Numbered from the stretch's first letter, positions 1 to 7,159 are shown. The stretch is DNA of 9,446 nucleotides from JBLMYQ01 sp050258375 (GCA_050258375.1 JBLMYQ010000059.1:1-9446); one strand, 5' to 3'. Notes: generated from the sequence alone by a model not told the origin. Program-made: numbers and translations.

Positions 1-15
1 GACGAAAAGTAGTTT

Positions 16-39
16 TTCATAGAAAAATCTTCATAGAAA
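16..39. repeat. Short direct repeat in the hrcA upstream region
   Basis: The ten bases TTCATAGAAA occur twice, at 16-25 and 30-39, so the copies start 14 bases apart. They lie about 90 bases upstream of the hrcA -35 box. No protein is evident here: frames 1 and 2 close within the first 22 bases, and the frame that stays open to 122 reads as nothing recognisable. The repeat could be a chance product of AT-rich DNA or a binding site for an unknown regulator. Confidence 0.4.
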
Positions 40-49
40 TTACTATTCG

Positions 50-64
50 CTCCCTATTAGGGAG
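50..64. other. Small hairpin upstream of the hrcA promoter
   Basis: CTCCCT (50-55) and AGGGAG (59-64) form a perfect 6-bp inverted repeat around a 3-base loop. No run of T follows on either strand, so it does not look like a standard intrinsic terminator, although it could mark the end of a transcript from a gene upstream of the window. Apart from this hairpin and the nearby direct repeat, I see nothing in bases 1-130. Confidence 0.3.
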
Positions 65-130
65 GCTAGGAGGGTCTGAATTTAGAATTATTTGTATTTA
101 TGTGTTTGCCCTGTTTGTATAGCAAAACTC

Positions 131-159
131 TTGACAAAATACTTAGTAAGTGGTATTTT
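131..159 (+). promoter_or_regulatory. Sigma-A-type promoter of the hrcA operon
   Basis: A perfect -35 box TTGACA (131-136) is followed after 17 bases by TATTTT (154-159). The -10 is only 4/6 to consensus, but TG at 151-152 gives the TGN extension, which can compensate for a weak -10 box. Transcription would start near 166, placing the CIRCE operator (172-198) at about +7 to +33. This is the expected layout for a class I heat-shock operon driven by the housekeeping sigma factor and held down by HrcA. Confidence 0.85.
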
Positions 160-171
160 TTTATTGATAAA

Positions 172-198
172 TTAGCACTCATTAACCAAGAGTGCTAA
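172..198 (+). promoter_or_regulatory. CIRCE operator (HrcA binding site)
   Basis: The arms TTAGCACTC (172-180) and GAGTGCTAA (190-198) are exact inverted repeats separated by nine bases, matching the CIRCE consensus at every arm position. The element lies between the predicted transcription start and the hrcA ribosome binding site (AAGGGG, 201-206), so bound HrcA would block early transcription. It will also be present in the 5' leader of the mRNA, two bases from the ribosome binding site. In Bacillus subtilis, CIRCE close to the Shine-Dalgarno sequence has been reported to affect mRNA stability as well. Confidence 0.98.
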
Positions 199-213
199 CA
201 AAGGGGTGAGAAA

Positions 214-1248
214 ATGATTCTGGATGATAGAAAATTAAAAATCCTTCAGGCAATTGTCGAGGATTATGTTCTCACGGGAGACCCCGTTGGTTCAAGAACG
301 GTTGCAAAAAAATATATTCTTGGAATGAGTCCGGCAACAATAAGAAATGATATGGCTGATTTGGAAGAGCTGGGCTTTCTTCAACAACCTCATACATCTG
401 CCGGAAGGGTGCCTTCTGATCAGGGATACAGGGAATATGTAGACAGATTGATGCATACAAAAAATCTTTCAAAAGATGACTCACATGCAATTGAAGAAAG
501 ACTAACCACTGTCTTAAAGGATATTGGGCATCTTATGAAGCTTACTTCAAAGATTATATCTCAGGTTACTAATTACACAACTGTGGCAATTACTCCTCAG
601 TTAAATAAAACATCGATAAAGCATTTGCAGTTTGTGCCGATAGATAAGACTAAAATCCTATTAGTTCTTGTAACTAGTATAGGTACGGTTAAGAATTTTT
701 TAATAAAGGTAAGCAAAGAATATGACAATGATTTCTTATATTTAGTTTCAAATATTTTGAATGAAAAGTTTAAAGATTTTCCGCTTCAGCATATTGATTC
801 TAAAGTATTAGATGAAATTGAAAAAAGCAGTAAGATTGAAAAAGAAGTTCTTTCAAAAATATTTGAAACCTTAAAAGAAAGTGCAAATTCAGCAGATTCA
901 GCGGATGTATTCCTTGATGGTACATCAAATATTTTTAATTTTCCAGAGTTTAATGATGTATCAAAAGCAAAGGATTTTTTGCAGGTATTAGGCGAACCGG
1001 ACTTTTTGATTAAATTAATTGGTGATGAAAGTGATAGTAGGATTAAAATCAGAATAGGCTCAGAAAACCAATACAAGGAAATCAAAAATTGCAGTCTGAT
1101 TACGACTTCTTTTTGGTCCGGAAATGAGCTTTTAGCAACTTTAGGAGTAATTGGTCCAACAAGAATGGATTATGCAAAGGTTATTGCATGCATAGAATAC
1201 TTGAGGAATGAGATGCCAAATTTATTAACTAAATTTGAAGATAAATAA
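214..1248 (+). CDS. hrcA: Heat-inducible transcription repressor HrcA
   Basis: HrcA is the repressor of class I heat-shock genes. It binds CIRCE as a dimer and needs the GroE chaperonin to stay active, so misfolded protein titrates GroE and relieves repression. The N-terminal ~80 residues are the winged-helix domain, opening MILDDRKLKILQAIVEDY, with GDPVGSRTVAKKY at about residues 22-34, the recognition-helix region SPATIRNDMADLEELGF at about 39-55, and HTSAGRVPSDQGYREYVD at about 60-77. The remainder is the GAF-like dimerisation region, with the family-typical IGPTRMDYAKV near the C-terminus. At 344 residues it is close to the usual family length. The ATG follows AAGGGG with a 7-base spacer. 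A perfect CIRCE lies immediately upstream, so the gene is very probably autoregulated and controls the rest of the operon. Confidence 0.97.
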   Translation: MILDDRKLKILQAIVEDYVLTGDPVGSRTVAKKYILGMSPATIRNDMADLEELGFLQQPHTSAGRVPSDQGYREYVDRLMHTKNLSKDDSHAIEERLTTVLKDIGHLMKLTSKIISQVTNYTTVAITPQLNKTSIKHLQFVPIDKTKILLVLVTSIGTVKNFLIKVSKEYDNDFLYLVSNILNEKFKDFPLQHIDSKVLDEIEKSSKIEKEVLSKIFETLKESANSADSADVFLDGTSNIFNFPEFNDVSKAKDFLQVLGEPDFLIKLIGDESDSRIKIRIGSENQYKEIKNCSLITTSFWSGNELLATLGVIGPTRMDYAKVIACIEYLRNEMPNLLTKFEDK

Positions 1249-1270
1249 CTACTAAGAATACTATCAGAAA

Positions 1271-1276
1271 AGGAAG
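1271..1276 (+). promoter_or_regulatory. Ribosome binding site that decides the grpE start
   Basis: AGGAAG (1271-1276) lies 8 bases before the ATG at 1285. An in-frame GTG at 1276 overlaps this motif and has no suitable site of its own, so the ATG is preferred and the protein loses three N-terminal residues relative to the longest frame. Confidence 0.75.
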
Positions 1277-1284
1277 TGAAAAAG

Positions 1285-1857
1285 ATGAAGAATGAACACA
1301 AATCTAAAGTAGAAAAACATGAAGAAGATATTGATGCTAAAAGCTCTAAAAATCAAGAAGCAAAGCCTGATGGTCAGGAAGCTAACGAGAATGAAAAAAT
1401 GCAGGAAGTATTAGAAAAGCTTCAGCAAAAGACAAAAGAGTCAGAAGATTATTTAGACAGACTTCAAAGAATAGCAGCAGAATTTGAAAATTATAAGAGA
1501 AGAACCACAAAGGAAAAGGAAATGATTTATAAGGATTCAGCTGCCGACATAATTTCGGGTTTTTTGCCTCTCCTAGATAACTTTGAACGAGCTTTATGTT
1601 CGTTCGGAGGAGAAGATCCTACTGGAATTGTTGAAGGAATAAAAATGATACAGAAACAATTTAAAGATTTACTACACAAATATGGTGTATCCGAAATTGA
1701 AGCAGTAAATCATAAATTTAATCCGGAATTACATGAAGCAGTTATTCATATTGAAGATGATAACTACGAAGAAGGTATTGTAGTAGAGGAATTGAGAAAA
1801 GGTTATAAATGTGGTGATAAAGTTCTTAGACATAGTATGGTTAAGGTAGCAAATTAA
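1285..1857 (+). CDS. grpE: Nucleotide exchange factor GrpE
   Basis: GrpE is a cytoplasmic homodimer that releases ADP from DnaK, resetting the chaperone cycle; its long helices are also regarded as a thermosensor. The product has 190 residues from the chosen ATG. The first ~45 are charged, low-complexity and probably disordered. They are followed by a long coiled-coil segment containing DYLDRLQRIAAEFENYKRR, which matches the family core. The C-terminal beta domain that touches DnaK ends with the GrpE signature EELRKGYKCGDKVLRHSMVK. The gene starts 36 bases after the hrcA stop and precedes dnaK, the standard order in Firmicutes. The only uncertainty is the start (GTG 1276 or ATG 1285). Confidence 0.96.
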   Translation: MKNEHKSKVEKHEEDIDAKSSKNQEAKPDGQEANENEKMQEVLEKLQQKTKESEDYLDRLQRIAAEFENYKRRTTKEKEMIYKDSAADIISGFLPLLDNFERALCSFGGEDPTGIVEGIKMIQKQFKDLLHKYGVSEIEAVNHKFNPELHEAVIHIEDDNYEEGIVVEELRKGYKCGDKVLRHSMVKVAN

Positions 1858-1861
1858 TTAT

Positions 1862-1887
1862 TGTAGGGGCGAGACAGTGGCTCGTCC
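1862..1887. repeat. GC-rich palindrome in the grpE-dnaK gap
   Basis: In a 93-base gap that is otherwise very AT-rich, GGGCGAG (1867-1873) pairs with CTCGTCC (1881-1887) as a 7-bp stem (one G-U) with a 7-base loop. The left edge reads TGTAGGGGCGAG. From memory, palindromes beginning GTAGGGGCG and ending in CGCCCC are common dispersed intergenic repeats in Clostridia and other bacteria, and this looks like a worn copy. No T tract follows, so it is not an obvious terminator. It could act as an RNA processing or stability element just ahead of dnaK. Confidence 0.55.
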
Positions 1888-1950
1888 AAATTGAGTTTAA
1901 AAATATCAAAAATAATAAATTTTTATAATATATATAAGGAGGAGCTTTAA

Positions 1951-3798
1951 ATGGGTAAAGTAATTGGTATTGATTTAGGAACAACTAACTCGTGCGTAGC
2001 TGTAATGGAAGGTGGAGAACCGGTAGTAATACCTAATGCTGAAGGAAACAGAACTACACCGTCTGTTGTTGCATTTTCCAAGACTGGAGAAAGACTTGTT
2101 GGTCAGGTTGCTAAAAGACAGGCGATAACAAACCCTGACAGGACCATAATTTCTATTAAAAGAGATATGGGGACTGACAGAAAGGTAAAAATTGATGATA
2201 AGGACCATACACCACCTGAAATTTCAGCAATGATTCTACAGAAAATAAAACAAGATGCAGAAAGCTATCTTGGTGAAAAGGTTACACAGGCTGTTATAAC
2301 AGTTCCTGCGTATTTCAGTGATTCACAAAGGCAAGCAACTAAGGATGCAGGAAGGATTGCAGGCCTTGAAGTTCTAAGAATTATAAATGAACCTACAGCG
2401 GCTGCTCTTGCATATGGACTTGATAAGGAAACAGATCAAAAAATTATGGTTTATGACCTTGGAGGAGGAACCTTTGACGTCTCAATCCTTGAAATCGGAG
2501 ATGGAGTTTTTGAGGTTCTTGCAACAAGTGGAAATAATAGACTTGGTGGAGATGATTTTGACCAGAGAGTAATTAACTTTTTGGTTGATGAGTTTAAAAA
2601 AGAAAATGGAATTGATTTAAAAAATGATAAGATGGCAATGCAAAGGCTGAAGGAAGCAGCAGAAAAGGCTAAAATAGAGCTTTCGGGCGTTGCAACAACA
2701 AATGTAAATCTTCCGTTTATAACTGCAGATGCTAATGGCCCAAAACATCTTGATGTTACATTAACAAGAGCAAAATTTGAAGAATTAATTTCAGATTTGG
2801 TTGAAGCAACAGTTGGACCTACAACTCAAGCGCTTAGCGATGCCGGACTTTCACCTGATAAAATAGATAAGATTTTACTTGTTGGAGGCTCAACAAGGGT
2901 TCCGGTTGTCCAGGAGACAGTAAAGAGAATAACAGGTAAAGAGCCTTACAAGGGAATTAATCCTGACGAATGTGTTGCAGTAGGTGCAGCTATACAAGCC
3001 GGCGTTCTCTCCGGCGAAGTAAAAGATTTACTCCTATTGGATGTAACTCCGCTTTCACTTGGGCTTGAGACACTTGGAGGAGTATTCACAAAGCTTATTG
3101 AAAGAAATACAACAATACCAACAAAGAAAAGCCAGATATTCTCTACTGCTGCTGACGGACAGACAAGTGTTGAAATTCACGTTCTTCAAGGCGAAAGAGA
3201 AATGGCTGCATACAATAAAACTCTTGGCAGATTCCAATTGACAGGAATTCCACCAGCACCAAGAGGCATACCGCAGATTGAGGTTTCATTCGATATTGAT
3301 GCAAATGGTATTGTACACGTTTCTGCAAAGGACTTGGGTACAGGAAACGAGCAGAAAATCACAATAACAGCAAGCTCCAATCTTTCAGAGGCTGATATTC
3401 AGAATGCAGTAAAAGAAGCAGAAAAATTTGCATCTGAAGATAAGCTTAAGAAAGAAGAGATAGAGGTTAGAAATAATGCAGATTCTCTTGTATACAATAC
3501 AGAAAAAGCATTAAAGGACTTGGGAGATAAGGTAACAGAAGAAGAGAAGTCAAAGCTTCAGACTGAAGTTGATGCATTAAAGGAAAAGCTAAAAGGAACA
3601 AATATAGAAGAAATAAAGGCAGAAACTGAAAAGCTAACACAAGTATTTTATGATATTTCGTCTAAGCTTTATCAGCAGGCAGGTCCACAGCAACAACCAA
3701 ATGTAGGACCTGACGGAAATTCACAGCAGGCAAATGCACAGCAGGATAATGTATATGACGCAGACTACAAGGTTGTTGATGAAGACAAGAAGGAATAA
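1951..3798 (+). CDS. dnaK: Molecular chaperone DnaK (Hsp70)
   Basis: DnaK is the ATP-driven cytoplasmic Hsp70 that binds exposed hydrophobic peptides, working with DnaJ and GrpE. All three Hsp70 signatures are present: IDLGTTNS (about residues 7-14), the phosphate-2 segment VYDLGGGTFDVS, and the segment ILLVGGSTRVPVVQ. The interdomain linker DLLLLD is at residues 359-364, followed by the beta substrate-binding domain (VTPLSLGLETLGG onward), the helical lid, a Q/N-rich tail and a charged end, KVVDEDKKE. Between residues ~70 and ~90 the sequence is about two dozen residues shorter than Escherichia coli DnaK, the well-known Gram-positive deletion in the nucleotide-binding domain. The length (615) is normal for Firmicutes. 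A very strong ribosome binding site (AAGGAGG, 1936-1942, 8-base spacer) fits high expression. The flanking gaps of 93 and 136 bases are the largest between genes in the window. Confidence 0.99.
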   Translation: MGKVIGIDLGTTNSCVAVMEGGEPVVIPNAEGNRTTPSVVAFSKTGERLVGQVAKRQAITNPDRTIISIKRDMGTDRKVKIDDKDHTPPEISAMILQKIKQDAESYLGEKVTQAVITVPAYFSDSQRQATKDAGRIAGLEVLRIINEPTAAALAYGLDKETDQKIMVYDLGGGTFDVSILEIGDGVFEVLATSGNNRLGGDDFDQRVINFLVDEFKKENGIDLKNDKMAMQRLKEAAEKAKIELSGVATTNVNLPFITADANGPKHLDVTLTRAKFEELISDLVEATVGPTTQALSDAGLSPDKIDKILLVGGSTRVPVVQETVKRITGKEPYKGINPDECVAVGAAIQAGVLSGEVKDLLLLDVTPLSLGLETLGGVFTKLIERNTTIPTKKSQIFSTAADGQTSVEIHVLQGEREMAAYNKTLGRFQLTGIPPAPRGIPQIEVSFDIDANGIVHVSAKDLGTGNEQKITITASSNLSEADIQNAVKEAEKFASEDKLKKEEIEVRNNADSLVYNTEKALKDLGDKVTEEEKSKLQTEVDALKEKLKGTNIEEIKAETEKLTQVFYDISSKLYQQAGPQQQPNVGPDGNSQQANAQQDNVYDADYKVVDEDKKE

Positions 3799-3815
3799 CC
3801 TTTTAAGGATTAGTA

Positions 3816-3844
3816 GTATGGGGGCGGGCCAACGGTTTCGCCCC
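3816..3844. repeat. GC-rich palindrome in the dnaK-dnaJ gap
   Basis: GGGGCG (3821-3826) and CGCCCC (3839-3844) pair perfectly around 12 bases, and two further G-U pairs can extend the stem. The left flank, GTATGGGGGCG, resembles that of the element before dnaK (TGTAGGGGCG), so both may belong to one family of dispersed palindromic repeats. No run of T follows directly (AAACTGTTT), so efficient intrinsic termination is unlikely. A stable hairpin 3' of dnaK could protect its transcript end or partly attenuate read-through into dnaJ. Confidence 0.6.
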
Positions 3845-3870
3845 AAACTGTTTAATGGAATCTTTTATAT

Positions 3871-3899
3871 TTGACATTAAATTTAAAATAATGCAAAAT
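3871..3899 (+). promoter_or_regulatory. Possible internal promoter ahead of dnaJ
   Basis: A perfect TTGACA (3871-3876) is followed after 17 bases by CAAAAT (3894-3899), which matches the -10 consensus at 4 of 6 positions. The start would fall near 3906, leaving a leader of about 29 bases before dnaJ. No CIRCE is present, so this promoter would give HrcA-independent expression of dnaJ and the genes beyond it. The weak -10 and the AT-rich surroundings make it tentative. Confidence 0.45.
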
Positions 3900-3934
3900 T
3901 AAATTCAAATAATTCATTAAGAGGTTGATATAAA

Positions 3935-5086
3935 ATGGCTACAACGAGAGACTATTACGAAATCCTGGGATTACAAAAAGGTGCAGCTGATTCCGAAATT
4001 AAAAAGGCATATCGTGTACTTGCAAAAAAATATCATCCCGATGTAAATCAGGGAGATTCATCTTCTGAGGCTAAATTCAAGGAAATAAATGAAGCTTACG
4101 AAGTATTAAGCAATCCTGATAAAAAGGCCAAGTATGATAAATTTGGTCATGCAGGTGTTGACCCTAATGGCTTTGGAGGCTTTGGCGGATTTAGCGGCTT
4201 TGAAGATATGGGCTTTGGCGGCATTGGTGATATTTTTGAATCCTTTTTTGGCAGTAACATGGGATTTGGTAATTCAGCAAGAAAAAAGAATGGTCCCCAG
4301 AAAGGGCAGGATATAAAGACATATACTGAAATAACCTTTGAAGAAGCAGCCTTTGGTGTTGAGAAAGAGCTGAGTATAAATAGATATTATAGTTGTGAAG
4401 AATGTGAAGGAACAGGCTCGAAAAAAGGGACTCAGCCAGAAAGATGTAATGCTTGTTCCGGGACAGGTCAGATTCAATATAAAACAAATACCCCATTTGG
4501 TCAGTTCGTTAATGTTAAAGCCTGTGATAAATGTAAAGGCGAAGGTAAAATAATCACAAATCCGTGTCCAAAATGTCAGGGGGCAGGCAAATATAAAAAT
4601 AAAGTAACCTTAAAGGTTAATATACCGGGTGGAATTGATAATGAACAGATAATATCACTTAGAGGAGAAGGGGAACCTGGCTTAAAAGGAGGACCTGCAG
4701 GCGATATGTATGTTGTTGTTACTGTAAAACCGCATCAGATATTTAAAAGACAAGGATTTGATGTGATTTGCGATATACCAATAACATTTACACAAGCCAC
4801 GCTTGGCTCGGAAATAGAGGTGCCTACCCTTGACGGAAAGATTAAATACTCTATACCTGAAGGTACGCAGACTGGAACAGTCTTTAAAATTAAGAATACC
4901 GGTATTAAAAATCTGAGAGGGCATGGAAGAGGAGACCATTACTTCAAAGTAAATATTGAGGTTCCTAAAAGATTGAATGACAAACAAAAGGAAGCATTAA
5001 AAAAATTTGCTGAATTGGCAGGCGATGATGTTTACCAGATGCAGAAAAGTTTCCTTGATAAAATGAAGGATGCTTTAGGTATGTAA
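3935..5086 (+). CDS. dnaJ: Co-chaperone DnaJ (Hsp40, type I)
   Basis: DnaJ delivers unfolded clients to DnaK and stimulates its ATPase. The J domain spans residues ~5-70, with the essential HPD at 34-36. The Gly/Phe-rich linker runs from ~71 to 115 (GFGGFGGFSGFEDMGFGG). The zinc-binding region has four CxxCxGxG motifs with cysteines at 154/157, 171/174, 197/200 and 211/214, so both zinc sites look intact. The C-terminal beta-sandwich domains follow, with typical features such as NIPGGID, LRGEGEPG and GDMYVVV. At 383 residues it is a full-length class A J-protein. A moderate ribosome binding site (AAGAGG, 3919-3924) sits 10 bases before the ATG. It follows dnaK as usual but is separated by a 136-base gap holding a palindrome and a possible promoter. 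Confidence 0.98.
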   Translation: MATTRDYYEILGLQKGAADSEIKKAYRVLAKKYHPDVNQGDSSSEAKFKEINEAYEVLSNPDKKAKYDKFGHAGVDPNGFGGFGGFSGFEDMGFGGIGDIFESFFGSNMGFGNSARKKNGPQKGQDIKTYTEITFEEAAFGVEKELSINRYYSCEECEGTGSKKGTQPERCNACSGTGQIQYKTNTPFGQFVNVKACDKCKGEGKIITNPCPKCQGAGKYKNKVTLKVNIPGGIDNEQIISLRGEGEPGLKGGPAGDMYVVVTVKPHQIFKRQGFDVICDIPITFTQATLGSEIEVPTLDGKIKYSIPEGTQTGTVFKIKNTGIKNLRGHGRGDHYFKVNIEVPKRLNDKQKEALKKFAELAGDDVYQMQKSFLDKMKDALGM

Positions 5087-5106
5087 ATAAGAAAGGGTTT
5101 TTATAT

Positions 5107-6060
5107 ATGAAATGGCTTGAGATATCTGTAAAAACAAATAGTAACGCCGTTGAAGCAATTTCTGAGATTCTGACCAGATTTGGTGCAAATGGAGTATCAA
5201 TTGAGGACAAATCCAGTTTTGATAAAGATTTTGAAGAAATCAACTGGGATTACGTTGATGAAGACTTGATTTCAAATGATGAAACAGCTTGGGTCAGGGC
5301 TTATTATCAAGAACAAACAGATTTGGAGAAAGTTCTGGGGAGTATTGACGAAGCGGTAAAAGAAGCAGAAAAGTATTTGGTAATTGGTGAATATTCTGTA
5401 GAAACAAAATATGTAGATGAAGAAAACTGGCAGAATGAATGGAAAAAATATTATAAGCCTATCAAAATCGGAAAATCTATACTTGTTAAGCCTTCATGGG
5501 AAGACATTGAAATAAAAGACAGAGAAATTGTTGTAGAGTTGGACCCAGGAATGGCATTTGGAACAGGAACGCATGAATCCACAAGGATGTGTATGGAACT
5601 TATCGAAAAATATATACGATATGGAAATAAATTACTTGATATCGGGTGTGGTTCAGGTATATTATCAATATTAGGAGCCAAACTTGGCTGCTCAAAAATA
5701 TTTAGTATTGATATTGATCCACTTTCAATTAAAACATCTCTGGAAAATTTCAAAATTAATAAAGTTGAAAATATAGCTTTTGCTCAAAAAGCAGTAATAG
5801 AAGAAATAAATGTTGAAAAATATGATGTTGTTGTAGCAAATATTGTAGCAAACGTTATTATTGATATTGCACCTAAGGTTGTGGAATTCCTTAATGAGGG
5901 CGGAATATTCATTGCTTCGGGAATAATAAAAGACAGAAAAGAAGAAGTGGAAAAAGCTATTCTTGATAATGGTTTTAAAATACTTGAAATATCAAACATG
6001 GGTGAGTGGGTGGCGATTGCATCAACATGCGTAAATTCTTCACAGAAATTAAAAATTTGA
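5107..6060 (+). CDS. prmA: Ribosomal protein L11 methyltransferase PrmA
   Basis: PrmA transfers methyl groups from S-adenosylmethionine to lysine side chains and the alpha-amino group of ribosomal protein L11. The N-terminal ~100 residues (MKWLEISVKT, then GANGVSIED at ~26-34) are the substrate-recognition domain. The Rossmann methyltransferase domain includes DPGMAFGTGTH (146-156), the cofactor-binding motif LDIGCGSG (177-184), the acidic IDIDP stretch after the second strand (~201-205), and ANIVANV (244-250), the PrmA counterpart of the catalytic motif. GEWVAIAS near the end is also typical. The length of 317 residues is normal. The gene starts 20 bases after dnaJ with GAAAGGG (5091-5097) as ribosome binding site. 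In Bacillus subtilis the same gene follows dnaJ in the heat-shock operon. Its last 34 bases overlap the next gene. Confidence 0.96.
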   Translation: MKWLEISVKTNSNAVEAISEILTRFGANGVSIEDKSSFDKDFEEINWDYVDEDLISNDETAWVRAYYQEQTDLEKVLGSIDEAVKEAEKYLVIGEYSVETKYVDEENWQNEWKKYYKPIKIGKSILVKPSWEDIEIKDREIVVELDPGMAFGTGTHESTRMCMELIEKYIRYGNKLLDIGCGSGILSILGAKLGCSKIFSIDIDPLSIKTSLENFKINKVENIAFAQKAVIEEINVEKYDVVVANIVANVIIDIAPKVVEFLNEGGIFIASGIIKDRKEEVEKAILDNGFKILEISNMGEWVAIASTCVNSSQKLKI

Positions 6061-6764
6061 TAGATGATAAGGTCTTCCTGGAAGGCTTAGATGCCAATCA
6101 CATTAAAAATGTATTGAGATTGAAGCCGGGAGATAATATAATTGTAAATGTTGGTAAGAATATTGAATATGAAGCAAAAATTAAAGTATTAAATAAAGAT
6201 AAAATAGAGGCTGAAATAATTAATTCATACCATATTGAAACCGAGCCCAAAGTAAACATATCATTGTTTCAGGCAATTCCCAAGGGCGAGAAAATGGAGT
6301 ACATTATTCAAAAAGCAGTTGAAATAGGAGTTATAAAGATTATCCCTGTAATTACCGATAGAGTCATAGTAAAGCTTGATAGTAAAAATTCCAAGACCAA
6401 AACAGAAAGATGGCAAAGAATCTCAGAACAAGCTTCCAAGCAAAATAAAAGAAGTATCATCCCGGGAATATCGGCTCCGTTGAAACTTGAAGAAAGTATT
6501 AAATTATTAAGAGAACATGACCTTGTAGTTATATTATATGAAAATGAAAGCAATACTAAATTACGTGATATTTTACTGAAACTTGATAACTCAATAAAAG
6601 ATATAGCCGTATTGATTGGTCCCGAAGGTGGCTTGGATGAAAAAGAGCTGGAAATTCTCAAGGAATTTAATATTGTTTCGCTGGGAAATAGGATTCTGAG
6701 AACTGAGACTGCTGGTCTTGTAGCTTCAACAATTATTCTTTATCAATTAGGAGATTTGGGTTGA
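6027..6764 (+). CDS. rsmE: 16S rRNA (uracil-1498-N3)-methyltransferase RsmE
   Basis: RsmE makes m3U1498 in 16S rRNA of the small subunit, using S-adenosylmethionine. From the ATG at 6027 the protein has 245 residues and begins MRKFF, close to the MRRFF start usual in this family. An in-frame GTG at 6006 would add seven unconserved residues and is not preferred. The N-terminal ~70 residues form the PUA-like RNA-binding domain, with DANHIKNVLRLKPGD at ~22-36. The SPOUT (trefoil-knot) catalytic domain shows KGEKMEYIIQKAVEIGV (86-102), ERWQRISEQASKQNKR (127-142), IGPEGG (197-202) and LGNRILRTETA (219-229), the last two lining the cofactor site. It starts inside the end of prmA, and its stop shares a base with the next ATG, so translational coupling on both sides is likely. 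Confidence 0.95.
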   Translation: MRKFFTEIKNLIDDKVFLEGLDANHIKNVLRLKPGDNIIVNVGKNIEYEAKIKVLNKDKIEAEIINSYHIETEPKVNISLFQAIPKGEKMEYIIQKAVEIGVIKIIPVITDRVIVKLDSKNSKTKTERWQRISEQASKQNKRSIIPGISAPLKLEESIKLLREHDLVVILYENESNTKLRDILLKLDNSIKDIAVLIGPEGGLDEKELEILKEFNIVSLGNRILRTETAGLVASTIILYQLGDLG

Positions 6765-7159
6765 TGGAAAAGAAAACAGTATTAATAGTTGATGATGCAA
6801 TATTTATGAGAATGGTATTAAAAAAATTATTTGAACTTGATGGCAGGTGTGAAGTTATTGGGGAAGCTCAAAATGGCTTAGAGGGAATTCAAAAGGCAGA
6901 AGAGCTTCAGCCGGACATAATAACAATGGATGTTGTTATGCCTGATTTGGATGGAGTTGAAGCAGTAAAGGAAATCAAAAAATTGTGTCCTGAAACAAAG
7001 GTAGTAATGATTACATCGGTTTCTAATTATCAAATGGTCAGAAAGGTAATCGAGATAGGGGCATTTGATTATCTGTCAAAGCCAATAGACTTAGAAGACC
7101 TGAATGTATTATTGGAGAAAATATATAAGGCTGAGGAGGACGAAAAGAATGAACCGTAA
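6764..7159 (+). CDS. Stand-alone CheY-like response regulator receiver protein
   Basis: The 131-residue product is a single receiver domain with no output domain. All key residues are visible: the acidic pair D10/D11 in VLIVDDA, phospho-acceptor D56 in ITMDVVMPDLDG, switch residue T84 in VMITSV, aromatic Y103, and K106 followed by proline in LSKPID. It should therefore be phosphorylated by a histidine kinase. No kinase is present in the window, so it is an orphan here. The ATG overlaps the rsmE stop by one base (TGATG) and has its own site, AGGAGA (6749-6754), 9 bases away; a TTG just upstream could also serve. The short charged tail EEDEKNE overlaps the next gene. It resembles CheY-type proteins, but no chemotaxis gene lies nearby, so a role in motility is only a possibility. 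Confidence 0.9.
   Translation: MEKKTVLIVDDAIFMRMVLKKLFELDGRCEVIGEAQNGLEGIQKAEELQPDIITMDVVMPDLDGVEAVKEIKKLCPETKVVMITSVSNYQMVRKVIEIGAFDYLSKPIDLEDLNVLLEKIYKAEEDEKNEP

Noticed and set aside
1..12. Possible C-terminus of an upstream protein (DEK then stop in frame 1)
   Set aside because: Three codons cannot support a gene call; hemW or lepA often lies upstream of hrcA, but nothing here identifies either.
1276..1284. GTG start for grpE adding three residues
   Set aside because: The GTG overlaps the AGGAAG ribosome binding site and has none of its own at a workable distance.
1891..1929. Promoter-like boxes before dnaK (TATAAT at 1924-1929, TTGAGT at 1891-1896)
   Set aside because: The TATAAT has no -35 at 16-18 bases, and the TTGAGT pairs only with a poor -10. 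In such AT-rich sequence these matches are expected by chance.
3055..3380. Antisense and alternate-frame open frames inside dnaK and other genes
   Set aside because: They lie fully within well-supported conserved genes, show no family resemblance and have no convincing ribosome binding sites.
3821..3853. Terminator after dnaK
   Set aside because: The hairpin is strong but is followed by CAAACTGTTT-type sequence rather than a T tract. It is listed as a palindromic repeat instead.
7104..7148. Longer N-terminus for the membrane protein
   Set aside because: It would overlap the response regulator by 56 bases, lacks a good ribosome binding site, and adds only a basic stretch, whereas AGGAGGA is well placed for the ATG at 7149.
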